From Alphaproteobacteria bacterium (GTDB lineage: Bacteria; Pseudomonadota; Alphaproteobacteria; Caulobacterales; Aquidulcibacteraceae), in assembly GCA_027485915.1 (NCBI GenBank), contig JAIXQA010000064.1, forward strand, positions 1 to 64,000: 64,000 bases of DNA, in the 5' to 3' direction. Under the pieces are notes generated by a model. The model worked only from the letters and a program-made list of their open reading frames with translations. It was not told the origin of the DNA and made no database searches. The first letter of the stretch is position 1, and each line of letters opens with the position of its first letter. A program made the position numbers and the translations under genes. Positions 1 through 8,146 of this stretch are shown in pieces.

Positions 1-12
1 AAATCAGAACCA

Positions 13-313
13 CCCGTGGCGTCATGAACCACCTCGGGCACACAGACTTATCAAGCCGGGGCGCACGGTTTGCGCCGTATTCCGGGCCAGTCCGTTAATC
101 TGGCCCACTCTCTTTGGCGTGTACCACGCGCCCCGGCCCTCCTGCCCTTATCCCAAGGGCAAAAGCCAAACCCCCGGAGGTTTTTCCTCGCGGGGCTATG
201 GGTGTTGCTATTATTCAAAAGGCGGTGTCATCCCGGGCGGCGAAGCCGAGTCCTTGACCTTGATCCGCAAAGTCCCCTGAGGTCCCCGCTCGAAGCTCAC
301 GCTCCGGCGGGGA
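13..313. other. GC-rich hairpin-rich region without a recognised gene
   Basis: This stretch precedes the 3' end of the TraB/GumN-like gene and I recognise no protein or RNA family in it. It holds a run of inverted repeats: 13-19 with 29-38 (one bulge), GGCGCA 60-65 with 71-76, GGGCCAG 84-90 with 100-106, GCCCTT 144-149 with 155-160, 172-180 with 186-195 (imperfect), and TCCCCGC 283-289 with 307-313. The part from about 228 resembles the short palindromic intergenic repeats beginning GTCATCCCGGGC that are common in alphaproteobacteria. It may be part of a structured RNA cut by the window edge, or clustered intergenic repeats. Confidence 0.4.
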
Positions 314-334
314 TCATGCGGAGGAAGCGGTGGC

Positions 335-1270
335 TTACTTGGTCTCAACCCGGCTGGAGGAAATGCCCTTTTGCTTCAAGAAAGCCTGCACACTGTCTGG
401 GCCGCTCAAATGGCCAGCCCCGACAGCCACGAACACTGTGCCAGGCTTAGCCATCCGCGCCGAGATCCATTCGGCCCACCGCTCGTTGCGATCCGTGAGG
501 ATGAGTTTGGCCAGTTCGGGTTGGGTGCGCAGGCTGGTGTTCATCAACTCCCCCAGCTTGTCTGCATTACCAGTCTTCCAAGCATCAACCAGATCGTTCA
601 GCATGGTTGTGGCTTGGTCCCAGTCCTCGATCGTCGCTACCAGCATCGCTTTTTGTTGTTCGTCGGTCAGATTCGCAAAAAATCCAACTTGCTCTGCGCC
701 GGTTTCAAAGCCTTCGACTGGCTTATTGGCGGCCCGGGCTAGGCTGTCGAGCGTTTTGTCGACGCCCTGCGTCGGGTCGAGGCCGAGCTTTTGATACAGG
801 CCAAGCGCTAAGATAAGGCTTCCCATCCAAGGTTTCATTTGTCCAATCGCGTCCGGCGGGAAACCGCTTTGCGCGATGATAGAGCTGAGCGCGATTTTCT
901 GCTCTTCGGTCAGGCCGTCATAAATGGTTTGGCCCGGGGGCAATTGGCCTTTCTTGGCCATCAGATTGGCAATGACCGGGCCTTCGGCTTCCAAATTGGC
1001 GATCTCGAGCTTTAAGGTGTCGGCGCTTTCAAACGCAGATTTCACTTTTCCATGGTTCCAATCGATCCCAGGGGCCATCAGCTGGAAGGTGCCGAACAGA
1101 TAGATGGTGGTGTCGCTATCCTTGACCACCCACAAGGCCGGGGTAGCTTTTTGGCTGGCGGCCGGCATCGCAACGGGGGCCGCTGCGGGCTGTGCCAGAA
1201 CCGACGGGGCTTGGAATAAGGCGAAACTGAAGACCGACAGGGCTGCGAATAGAGTCTTTTTCATCATCAT
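335..1270 (-). CDS. TraB/GumN family secreted protein lacking the first motif histidine
   Basis: The 311-residue protein has an N-terminal signal peptide (hydrophobic 5-24, probable cleavage after Ala26), so it is exported to periplasm or envelope. The segment ALWVVKDSDTTIYLFGT (45-61) and the C-terminal GAGHLSGPDSV block (about 284-294) match the TraB/GumN family, whose members are predicted metal-dependent hydrolases built around two GxxH motifs. The second GxxH is intact (H about 287), but the first reads GTFQ at 60-63 instead of GTxH. Substrate is unknown. It stands alone: the next gene upstream on the same strand starts about 60 bases away and is a different operon. Family assignment is firm; catalytic competence is doubtful because of the missing histidine. 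Confidence 0.8.
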   Translation of the reverse strand: MMMKKTLFAALSVFSFALFQAPSVLAQPAAAPVAMPAASQKATPALWVVKDSDTTIYLFGTFQLMAPGIDWNHGKVKSAFESADTLKLEIANLEAEGPVIANLMAKKGQLPPGQTIYDGLTEEQKIALSSIIAQSGFPPDAIGQMKPWMGSLILALGLYQKLGLDPTQGVDKTLDSLARAANKPVEGFETGAEQVGFFANLTDEQQKAMLVATIEDWDQATTMLNDLVDAWKTGNADKLGELMNTSLRTQPELAKLILTDRNERWAEWISARMAKPGTVFVAVGAGHLSGPDSVQAFLKQKGISSSRVETK

Positions 1271-1333
1271 AATCCTTATAGGCGTTAAGGTTGGTAGGGA
1301 GGTAAAGGTTACGGTGCGGGCTAGCTCCAGGCA

Positions 1334-1786
1334 CTATTTGCGCTTGAGCCAAATCTGGGCCCAAATTGCGACATAGCTCGCAAGGAGGATCCCCAAGACC
1401 ACGCCCATGCCCGCAGCAAAGGCGTGTGTTCTGGTGCCCAGCTGGGTTTCCAAACTGGGGAGTTCAAAGGCTGGAAAGCCAATCAAGGCGGCGGTTGGGA
1501 CAAAACAGATCGAGATGGTAAAGACCGCGCCCCAATAAAAGGCCACTTCGTGGGTGTGGCGAGCCAACTCATCCAGCAGCTTTGTATAGTGGATGGTAGC
1601 AGGCACGCCCAAGATCATAACGAGACACAAGAGCCCAACAAATAGGCCACTGGGTCCTTCCGCTGCGTTGAAGGGCAAGAAGAATCCAATGGCACCTCCA
1701 ATTAGGAGGGAACCCACAATGTAGATATTGATCTTGTTTTGCCGCGACCATTTTGTCTTTTCGGGTGCGGGGGAGGTGTCGTTCAT
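1334..1786 (-). CDS. small membrane protein of the XRE-regulator operon
   Basis: A 150-residue protein with about four hydrophobic segments (approximately 23-43, 46-65, 83-105, 124-145) and a charged, Pro-rich N-terminus (1-18) likely cytoplasmic. I recognise no named family. Its ATG overlaps the stop of the XRE-type regulator gene in an ATGA tetranucleotide, so it is the third gene of a translationally coupled operon: membrane protein, regulator, membrane protein. Pairs of small membrane proteins with a short helix-turn-helix protein are widespread in bacteria; the regulator normally controls its own operon. The biological role cannot be deduced from sequence. Confidence 0.75.
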   Translation of the reverse strand: MNDTSPAPEKTKWSRQNKINIYIVGSLLIGGAIGFFLPFNAAEGPSGLFVGLLCLVMILGVPATIHYTKLLDELARHTHEVAFYWGAVFTISICFVPTAALIGFPAFELPSLETQLGTRTHAFAAGMGVVLGILLASYVAIWAQIWLKRK

Positions 1787-1977
1787 GGCGTGTCCTCAAA
1801 AATGGCTTCAATCGGCAGGCCAAATAGGCGCGCAATTTTGAAGGCTAGGGGCAAAGAGGGGTCGTATTTCCCAGTTTCTAGGGCATTGATGGTTTGGCGG
1901 GAGACGTCGAGCGCGTCGGCGAGATCAGATTGTGACCAATTCCGCTCAGCCCGGAGAACTTTGAGACGGTTTTTCAT
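1783..1977 (-). CDS. short XRE-family helix-turn-helix regulator
   Basis: A 64-residue protein that is almost entirely one Cro/CI-type HTH: KNRLKVLRAERNWSQSDLAD then the recognition segment VSRQTINALETGKYDPSLPLAFKIA, ending IEAIFEDTP. It belongs to the short YozG-like XRE group that accompanies membrane proteins. A longer reading frame exists upstream, but the ATG at 1977 is chosen because it begins exactly at the HTH and overlaps the preceding stop as ATGA; the following gene overlaps in the same way at 1783-1786. It very likely autoregulates through the repeated TGACAAG/CTTGTCA half-sites at 2719-2791 (inference). Confidence 0.88.
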   Translation of the reverse strand: MKNRLKVLRAERNWSQSDLADALDVSRQTINALETGKYDPSLPLAFKIARLFGLPIEAIFEDTP

Positions 1978-2696
1978 GCGTCCTCTGGCTCCCCCATTTC
2001 GAGCATGTTGGGGTCGCGCGCGCCTGCGACGATGCCGTAGGTAATCAAGTAAATGAGTTGGTAGAGGACAAGTCCGGAATAGAGTGTCACCGCTGGCATC
2101 AGGCCAACAGAGACCGCAGTTGCAACGATTAAGACGATCACCAGCATGATAAAGGAAGCTAAAGCACAAGCCTCCACCCAAATCGTGCGAAAGAACTCGT
2201 CCAATATAAACCAAAGCTTCGTAGCGCTCCAAGCCATGGCAAGGCTGCTTGCAAGGCCAATCAAGAACATCGGCCACGCAAAACTGGTCGGAAGTTTAGG
2301 GGGGGCCGCATACAGCGTCAAAATTCCGAATACCACAGTATAAGCGATATAAAAGACGAGAATATAAGGGTAGGCCTTTCGGGAGGATGGGTTGCTGCCA
2401 AGTCCGCCAGTGAGTACGCGGTTGCCGACAATGCCCTTGTTGAAGATGGCGAGCCCGTAGACGATGGCGGAGCAGATATAGATGAAGAGCAAGATGCCGC
2501 CCAAGACGAGGCTAATGATCGTCAGTGGTGGGTAACCTTGCTCGGCCAAATAGCTAAATCCCCCGCCATGGGGAAAGCGCTCGGCGAACCAGCCGCCCGT
2601 GACATAGCCGAAGGCGGCACCGCAAACCGCGAGTGCTCCCACGCTGACGAGCCATTTTGGGGAGAAGATGGCTTTTGGTTTTTCAAGTGCAGACAT
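1974..2696 (-). CDS. multi-pass membrane protein, first gene of the XRE operon
   Basis: The 240-residue product has about six hydrophobic segments (roughly 14-34, 56-80, 110-130, 140-158, 172-198, 203-225) and a short acidic cytoplasmic-type tail (MLEMGEPEDA). I do not recognise the family with certainty; its layout resembles the DUF-type membrane proteins that partner short XRE regulators. A purine-rich AAGGAAG ribosome-binding site precedes the ATG by about eight bases. It is followed by the regulator gene with an ATGA overlap. The operator array at 2719-2791 lies immediately upstream of its start and probably covers the promoter. Confidence 0.75.
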   Translation of the reverse strand: MSALEKPKAIFSPKWLVSVGALAVCGAAFGYVTGGWFAERFPHGGGFSYLAEQGYPPLTIISLVLGGILLFIYICSAIVYGLAIFNKGIVGNRVLTGGLGSNPSSRKAYPYILVFYIAYTVVFGILTLYAAPPKLPTSFAWPMFLIGLASSLAMAWSATKLWFILDEFFRTIWVEACALASFIMLVIVLIVATAVSVGLMPAVTLYSGLVLYQLIYLITYGIVAGARDPNMLEMGEPEDA

Positions 2697-2718
2697 ATGT
2701 CAGGCTTCCTTGCTATTA

Positions 2719-2791
2719 TGACAAGGACACTTGTCACACATTGGCAAGGAAATGTCAAGTACCCTTGTCAAAAAGACAGGATTGCTTGTCA
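2719..2791. promoter_or_regulatory. helically phased array of TGACAAG/CTTGTCA half-sites
   Basis: Seven copies or near-copies of a 7-mer occur at 2719 (TGACAAG), 2730 (CTTGTCA), 2742 (TGGCAAG), 2753 (TGTCAAG), 2764 (CTTGTCA), 2774 (AGACAGG, weak) and 2785 (CTTGTCA). Steps are 11, 12, 11, 11, 10 and 11 bases, about one DNA turn, so all half-sites face the same side of the helix. The first pair forms a perfect palindrome with a 4-base spacer (2719-2736). The array sits just upstream of the operon encoding a short XRE regulator, its likely ligand. Confidence 0.7.
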
Positions 2792-2810
2792 GCTCCTTGA
2801 ATCTAGGGAC

Positions 2811-4277
2811 TTAAGCGAGGACGCGCTTCAGGGCATCCGCCCAGCCGTTGAGGCGGGTCTGGCGCACGGGATTGGCCATGGCGGGGTTAAACCGCTCAAC
2901 TTGGCCCCGCATGATGGCTGCCTCTTCCAGCGAGCCATAAAGCCCACATCCGACGCCTGCGAGCATGGCGGCCCCTAAGGCGGTTGTCTCGATAAAGTGG
3001 GGTCGCTCTACATCAATGGCGAGGATGTCGGCTAGATCTTGGGCCATCCAATCGTTTGCTACCATGCCGCCATCGATGCGCACCTCTGCCCAATCTGCCC
3101 CATCTGCGGCAAAGGCCGTCTTCAGATCATAGGTCTGATGGGCCATGGCCTCGAGGGCTGCACGAACCACATGGGCCTTCTTGGCCGAGAAGCTGAGGCC
3201 ATGGATCGCCCCGCGCGCATGGGGTTGCCAATGGGGTGCACCAAGACCCGATAGGGCAGGGACGAGATAGACGCCGCCATTATCCGCCACGCTGCGGGCT
3301 AGACCTTCAGAATCCGAAGCCCGCTCGAGCAGGCCCAAATCATCGCGCAGCCATTGCATCAAGCTTCCGGCGACAAAGACCGAGCCTTCTAAAGCATAAT
3401 GGCGCACACCGTCTAATTGCCAAGCAATGGTTGCGAGCAATCGGTTCTTGGACTGGGGCAGGGTCCGCCCGGTCTGGGTCAGCACAAAGGCCCCGGTGCC
3501 AAAGGTCGCTTTGGTCTGGCCCGGTTGCAGGCAGGCTTGGCCAATCGTCGCGGCTTGTTGGTCGCCAGCCATGCCCGAAATGGCAATCGCGCCGCCGAAC
3601 AGCTCTGGTAAGGTCTGGCCCAAGGGTCCGGCGCAATCGACGATCTGGGGCAGAATGGCGCGCGGCACCCCGAACAGGTCACACAGGCCATCATCCCAGC
3701 CCGCGCTGCCAATCGCCATCAGTGCGGTGCGCGAGGCATTGGTGGCATCAGAAATATGCGCCCCACCGGTCAAGCGATAGACCAAATAGCTTTCAATTGT
3801 GCCAACCGCCAGCTTGTCGCCAGCCGCCGTCAGCTGCGGCCAATGGCTTAAGGCCCAGCCGATCTTGGAGCCCGAGAAATAGGGGTCAAGCAAAAGGCCC
3901 GTCTTGGCCTGCACAATCGCCTCTTGGCCTTGGTCTTTGAGGGCCTGACACATGTCGGCGGTACGTCGGTCCTGCCACACAATGGCTGGGGCCAAGGGCT
4001 TGCCCGTCGTCTTGTCCCAGAACACGATGGTCTCGCGTTGATTGGTGATGCCAATACCCGCAATGGCCGAAGCCCCACCGGCCTTAGTCACCATTTCTTG
4101 GACGCAGGCGAGTGTCAGCGCCCAAATCTCTTCGGCATCATGCTCGACCAGACCCGGGGCAGGATAATGCTGGGTCAAAGGCCTCTGGGCGCTACCAAGG
4201 CAAGTGCCATCGGCTTCAAACAGCATGACGCGGGTTGAGGTGGTGCCTTCATCAATAACAAGGATCTTGTCACTCAT
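2811..4277 (-). CDS. glpK: glycerol kinase
   Basis: A 488-residue FGGY-family kinase that phosphorylates glycerol to sn-glycerol 3-phosphate. The N-terminal phosphate loop DEGTTSTRV (9-17), the GITNQRET motif, IVWQDRRTAD substrate-site region, GTGAFVLTQTG and the C-terminal RIDGGMVANDWMAQDLADI ATP-binding region are all characteristic of GlpK rather than xylulokinase or other FGGY kinases; length is usual (about 495). Its ATG overlaps the stop of the symporter gene (ATGA at 4274-4277), so transport and phosphorylation are coupled. No glycerol facilitator or glycerol-3-phosphate dehydrogenase is adjacent. With the divergent alpha-galactosidase, the glycerol is probably released from an alpha-galactosylglycerol (inference). 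Confidence 0.93.
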   Translation of the reverse strand: MSDKILVIDEGTTSTRVMLFEADGTCLGSAQRPLTQHYPAPGLVEHDAEEIWALTLACVQEMVTKAGGASAIAGIGITNQRETIVFWDKTTGKPLAPAIVWQDRRTADMCQALKDQGQEAIVQAKTGLLLDPYFSGSKIGWALSHWPQLTAAGDKLAVGTIESYLVYRLTGGAHISDATNASRTALMAIGSAGWDDGLCDLFGVPRAILPQIVDCAGPLGQTLPELFGGAIAISGMAGDQQAATIGQACLQPGQTKATFGTGAFVLTQTGRTLPQSKNRLLATIAWQLDGVRHYALEGSVFVAGSLMQWLRDDLGLLERASDSEGLARSVADNGGVYLVPALSGLGAPHWQPHARGAIHGLSFSAKKAHVVRAALEAMAHQTYDLKTAFAADGADWAEVRIDGGMVANDWMAQDLADILAIDVERPHFIETTALGAAMLAGVGCGLYGSLEEAAIMRGQVERFNPAMANPVRQTRLNGWADALKRVLA

Positions 4278-5812
4278 GGTTCTTGTGCCTTCATAGCACG
4301 CCCCTTGGCGCTGAAAATGAACACGGCCCGATTACCAAAAACAAAGCGATTGACGCTCAAGGCCGTGATGACAGAGGTGATCAGCACGATCAACATCACG
4401 TCGATATAATGCAGCCAGTAGAGGCCGATGTGCTGATAGAAAGTCTCGCCCGGGAAGAGCGTGTCGGGCTTGTACAGTACGAAATTATGGAAGCCATAGA
4501 GCAGGAAGCCGAACACAAGGCCCGCAATTGCGGCCCGTGCATCGACATTGCGGAACAACAGTCCTGCAATGAAGGCCGACAGGATCGGCATGGAGAAGAG
4601 GCCGTTGAGCTCTTGCAACAGATTGATGATGCTCTTGGCATTTTGGAAGACAGGCACCAGCGCGATGGAGGTGACGGTCAGGACCGCTGAGGCCATGGCT
4701 GCCAAGCGCCAGTGGTTTTTTACCGCGCCGATAAACTTCTCATGGAAGTCGATGGAATAAAGCGCGACACTGGAATTGAGGATCGCACTGGTATGCGCGA
4801 TCACGGCAGCGGCCATCATGGCGGCAAAAGCCCCTGACATCCACGACGGCAAGACATGGGCGACCAGCTTGCCATAAGCGGCATCTCCCACACTGCCAAA
4901 CAGCTTATAAGCTACCACGCCGGGGATCACCACAATGGCGGGGATGATCAGGATTCGCACCGCAGCGGCAGCCAAAACCCCCTTTTGTGCTTCTTGGACA
5001 GTTGGGGCCGTCATCGCCTTTTGCGTGATGTTCTGATTGGTCGACCAATAGAAGATCTGAATGAACAACATGCCGGTAAACAGCGTGTGGAACGGAATGG
5101 GCGACGTGAATGATCCGATCATCGAGATGCGCTCTTCCGGCACGCCTGACACAATGTCAAAATTCACTGCCGCAAGCGCCAAGATCACAACTAAAAAGGC
5201 AATCGCCAGAACGCCAATGCCGGAATAGGTATCCATCACCGCCACAGCCCGCAGGCCGCCTGTGATCGTATAAATGGCAGCAATAATCGCCATGGGTGCC
5301 GCAAACCACAGGAGTGACCAGTCAACGCCAAACATGGATTGCAGGAACAAACTGCCGCTATAGAGCGCTGCTGGCAGATAGATCAGCACATTGCCGATCA
5401 GGAATAGCGCGGAAATGACGGTGCGGATGCTGCCGCCTTTATAGCGCTTCTCCAACAGCTCGGTCACGGTGGTACAATTATTCCGGTAATAGATGGGCAC
5501 AAAGACGAAGGCCAAAATAAGCAAGCCAAAGAAGCCGCAAATCTCCCACCAAGCCAACAACAACATTTGGTTGCCATTCATGCCCACCAATTGCTCGGTC
5601 GAAAGATTGGTTAAAGTGATAGCCCCAGCCACAAAAAGCCAAGAAAGCCCACCGCCTGCCAGGAAGACCTCCCGCGTTGTCCCGCCATCCTTCTGCCGGT
5701 CCTTGTGACCTGCACCGGCACCATGCACTTTCCAATAAGTCATGAGGGCGATTAGGGCGGTTAACCCGAAGAAAATGCCAATTTGTAACGCCGACGCGCT
5801 GCCCTGAAACAT
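4274..5812 (-). CDS. sodium:solute symporter (SSS family, sugar-type)
   Basis: A 512-residue integral membrane protein with about 13-14 transmembrane segments. Diagnostic SSS stretches are AGGGLSWLFVAGAITLTNLS near 52-71, the TVTELLEKRY motif after the third segment, and YTITGGLRAVAVMDTYSG, typical of Na+/galactose-type (SLC5, YidK-like) symporters. It should import a sugar or glycoside using the sodium gradient. It is co-transcribed with glpK and divergent from the GH36 alpha-galactosidase, so an alpha-galactoside is the best substrate guess. The ATG at 5812 has an AAGGGGG ribosome-binding site about ten bases upstream. Confidence 0.88.
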   Translation of the reverse strand: MFQGSASALQIGIFFGLTALIALMTYWKVHGAGAGHKDRQKDGGTTREVFLAGGGLSWLFVAGAITLTNLSTEQLVGMNGNQMLLLAWWEICGFFGLLILAFVFVPIYYRNNCTTVTELLEKRYKGGSIRTVISALFLIGNVLIYLPAALYSGSLFLQSMFGVDWSLLWFAAPMAIIAAIYTITGGLRAVAVMDTYSGIGVLAIAFLVVILALAAVNFDIVSGVPEERISMIGSFTSPIPFHTLFTGMLFIQIFYWSTNQNITQKAMTAPTVQEAQKGVLAAAAVRILIIPAIVVIPGVVAYKLFGSVGDAAYGKLVAHVLPSWMSGAFAAMMAAAVIAHTSAILNSSVALYSIDFHEKFIGAVKNHWRLAAMASAVLTVTSIALVPVFQNAKSIINLLQELNGLFSMPILSAFIAGLLFRNVDARAAIAGLVFGFLLYGFHNFVLYKPDTLFPGETFYQHIGLYWLHYIDVMLIVLITSVITALSVNRFVFGNRAVFIFSAKGRAMKAQEP

Positions 5813-5948
5813 GGCATTTCCCCCTTGCCTTTTCTTTAGGCGCAGACACTAGTAAGCCCTAGGGTCTGAGGCAAGCTTCGAAAATGGAAAATAAAAGCGG
5901 GCTTATTCAGCACCAAAGAATAGACCTAGAATTGGGAACGACATCATT
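5813..5948. promoter_or_regulatory. divergent promoter region of the alpha-galactoside locus
   Basis: This 136-base gap separates the symporter-glpK operon from the alpha-galactosidase gene and must hold promoters for both. A 7-base inverted repeat, TAAGCCC (5853-5859) and GGGCTTA (5899-5905), brackets the centre, which also holds the palindrome TTCGAA (5877-5882). These are possible operator elements. No regulator gene is adjacent. Confidence 0.35.
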
Positions 5949-8090
5949 ATGGAAAATCTGATCCTGCACGGCGGTGGGGCGAGTTTGGTTGTGGCGGTGA
6001 AGCCCGGATCTCCACCTGCAATTTTGCATTGGGGAACAGGCCTGCCAGATGATGTGGACGCACAGGTTCTTAAGTCGCTCTCCAGCCATCAGGGAGGGCC
6101 CGGCAGTTCTGATGTGTTTGTCGAGGCGTCGCTGGCGATGGAGGCGGGCCTCGGCCTACTTGGACCATCGGGCATTGTCGTGCACCGCGCTGGAAGAGAT
6201 TGGGGTAGCCGCTTTGTCGTGACAGAGGCCACACAAGCAGGCGACACACTCCATATTGCGTGCCGCGACGATCACACGCAGGTCGGATTGACCTATGACT
6301 TGCAACTCGATGCTGTAACGGGCGTTTTGACCATCAAGTCTGCCGTCACAAATTTGGGTGAGGGGCCGTTAGAGGTCAGTGAATGTGCCATAGCAGTGCT
6401 GCCGATTGCCAATCATATGACCGATCTGATTGGCTTTACGGGTCGCTGGGCTTTAGAGTTTCAGCGCGAACGGGTGAAGCGGTTTGCCGGAACTTATCTG
6501 CGGGAAAGCCGTCGGGGCCGTACCTCGCACGATGGACTGCCTGCCGTCATTCTGTGCACCGATACCACCGATGAAGTGCAAGGGGAGGCTTATGGCCTGC
6601 ATCTGGGCTGGAGTGGCAATCATCGCATGCGGGTGGATAGTCTGCATGACGGGCGGGTCTTTGCGGGACTTGGCGCGCTATTAGGCCCCGGTGAAATCCA
6701 ACTGAAGCAGGGTGAAACGTTCCACGCGCCCACCATCCACGCCGCTTATAGCAGAGAAGGCCTATCTGACCTTAGCCAGCGCTTCCACGCCCATGTCCGC
6801 AGCCAGATCCTGCGGCCAGAAACGCGCGCCAAAGTCCGCCCGGTTCATTATAATACGTGGGAAGCCGTCTTTTTTGACCACGATCTTGATCGCCTCAAAG
6901 CCATCGCCGACCGCGCCGCGGCGGTGGGGGTAGAGCGTTTTGTACTTGATGATGGGTGGTTTGGCTCTCGCCGCGATGACACATCTGGTCTGGGCGACTG
7001 GTATGTGTCGGCGGACGTCTATCCCGAAGGCCTAAATCCGCTGATCGATTATGTAACCGGCCTCGGCATGGAAATGGGAATTTGGTTTGAGCCTGAAATG
7101 GTCAATCCAGATTCAGATCTATATCGCGCCCATCCCGATTGGGTGTTGGGCCTCGACCATGTGGCGCAAGTGCCGTTTCGCAACCAATTGGTGCTGGATA
7201 TCTCGCGGCCTGAAGTCTCTGACTATTTGTTTGAGCGCATCGACGCCATTTTGCGCGACCATGCCATTGGTTATGTCAAATGGGATATGAACCGCGACAT
7301 CAGCCATCCAGGCGATCATCAGGGCTATCAACGCTCGCACGCCCAAGTCCAAGCGCTTTATGCCTTGCTCGAACGATTACGGATTGCCCATCCGCAAGTG
7401 GAGTTTGAATCCTGTGCTTCGGGCGGCGCGCGGGCCGATTATGGCGTGCTCAGCTACACCGACCGGATTTGGACATCCGATAGCAATGATGCCTTGGACC
7501 GCCAAGATATCCAGCGCGGGGCAAGTTTCTTCTTCCCGCTGGAAGTGTTGGGTGCCCATGTTGGCCCGCGCCGCTGCCACATTACGGGCCGGACCTTGTC
7601 GATGGCGATGCGGGCAGGAACCGCCATGATCGGCCATATGGGTCTTGAGCTGAATTTGCTGGAAGAATCCGATACAGAGCTTGCGACCCTGAAAGAGGCG
7701 ATTGCGTGCCACAAGGCGCATCGAGAGCTGCTACACACGGGAAATCTCGTGCGGCTAAAGACCTCCGACGAGCTGATGGGCATGGGTGTGATCGCGCAAG
7801 ATCAAACCGAAGCGCTTTATTCCATCGCAATTATGCGCAGCCAAGTTCAACGCCTTTTGCCGCGCGTCCTGTTCCACGGCTTGGATCCGGAGATGAGTTA
7901 TCTTGTGAAACTCGTCTGGCCGACCAAATTCCGTTCGTGGTCTGCGGGCTCCAGTGTGGAGGCGTTAGACCTAACTGGAGCAGGCCAAGTGATGACGGGG
8001 CAGTTGTTGCAAGAGGTTGGCATAGGCCTGCCTCTGACCGCGCCCGAGCAAGTCTTGATGTTCCATCTGCGCGCACAAACGCCAGATTGA
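5949..8090 (+). CDS. alpha-galactosidase, glycoside hydrolase family 36
   Basis: A 713-residue enzyme of usual GH36 length, with an N-terminal beta-supersandwich (about 1-300), catalytic TIM barrel (about 300-630) and C-terminal beta domain. Signature stretches are VERFVLDDGWFGSRRDDTSG, GIWFEPEMVNPDSDL, YVKWDMNRD (catalytic nucleophile Asp446) and FESCASGGARADYG followed by WTSDSNDALDR (acid/base Asp511). It hydrolyses terminal alpha-D-galactosides. No signal peptide is visible, so it acts in the cytoplasm on imported substrate, matching the divergent symporter. The combination with glycerol kinase suggests a galactosylglycerol rather than raffinose or melibiose (inference). No galactose-catabolic genes are adjacent. 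Confidence 0.94.
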   Translation: MENLILHGGGASLVVAVKPGSPPAILHWGTGLPDDVDAQVLKSLSSHQGGPGSSDVFVEASLAMEAGLGLLGPSGIVVHRAGRDWGSRFVVTEATQAGDTLHIACRDDHTQVGLTYDLQLDAVTGVLTIKSAVTNLGEGPLEVSECAIAVLPIANHMTDLIGFTGRWALEFQRERVKRFAGTYLRESRRGRTSHDGLPAVILCTDTTDEVQGEAYGLHLGWSGNHRMRVDSLHDGRVFAGLGALLGPGEIQLKQGETFHAPTIHAAYSREGLSDLSQRFHAHVRSQILRPETRAKVRPVHYNTWEAVFFDHDLDRLKAIADRAAAVGVERFVLDDGWFGSRRDDTSGLGDWYVSADVYPEGLNPLIDYVTGLGMEMGIWFEPEMVNPDSDLYRAHPDWVLGLDHVAQVPFRNQLVLDISRPEVSDYLFERIDAILRDHAIGYVKWDMNRDISHPGDHQGYQRSHAQVQALYALLERLRIAHPQVEFESCASGGARADYGVLSYTDRIWTSDSNDALDRQDIQRGASFFFPLEVLGAHVGPRRCHITGRTLSMAMRAGTAMIGHMGLELNLLEESDTELATLKEAIACHKAHRELLHTGNLVRLKTSDELMGMGVIAQDQTEALYSIAIMRSQVQRLLPRVLFHGLDPEMSYLVKLVWPTKFRSWSAGSSVEALDLTGAGQVMTGQLLQEVGIGLPLTAPEQVLMFHLRAQTPD

Positions 8091-8146
8091 TCGCTTAACG
8101 GTATCTGGCCCTTTCCCCTCAGGGCCTGTCAGGCTATGTCGACCCC

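Noticed and set aside
13-313. RNase P RNA or tmRNA at the window start
   Set aside because: The universal rnpB core and a tmRNA tRNA-like end could not be found, so only hairpins are reported.
2811-4277. FGGY kinase as xylulokinase or other sugar kinase
   Set aside because: GITNQRET, IVWQDRRT and RIDGGMVANDW are glycerol kinase signatures.
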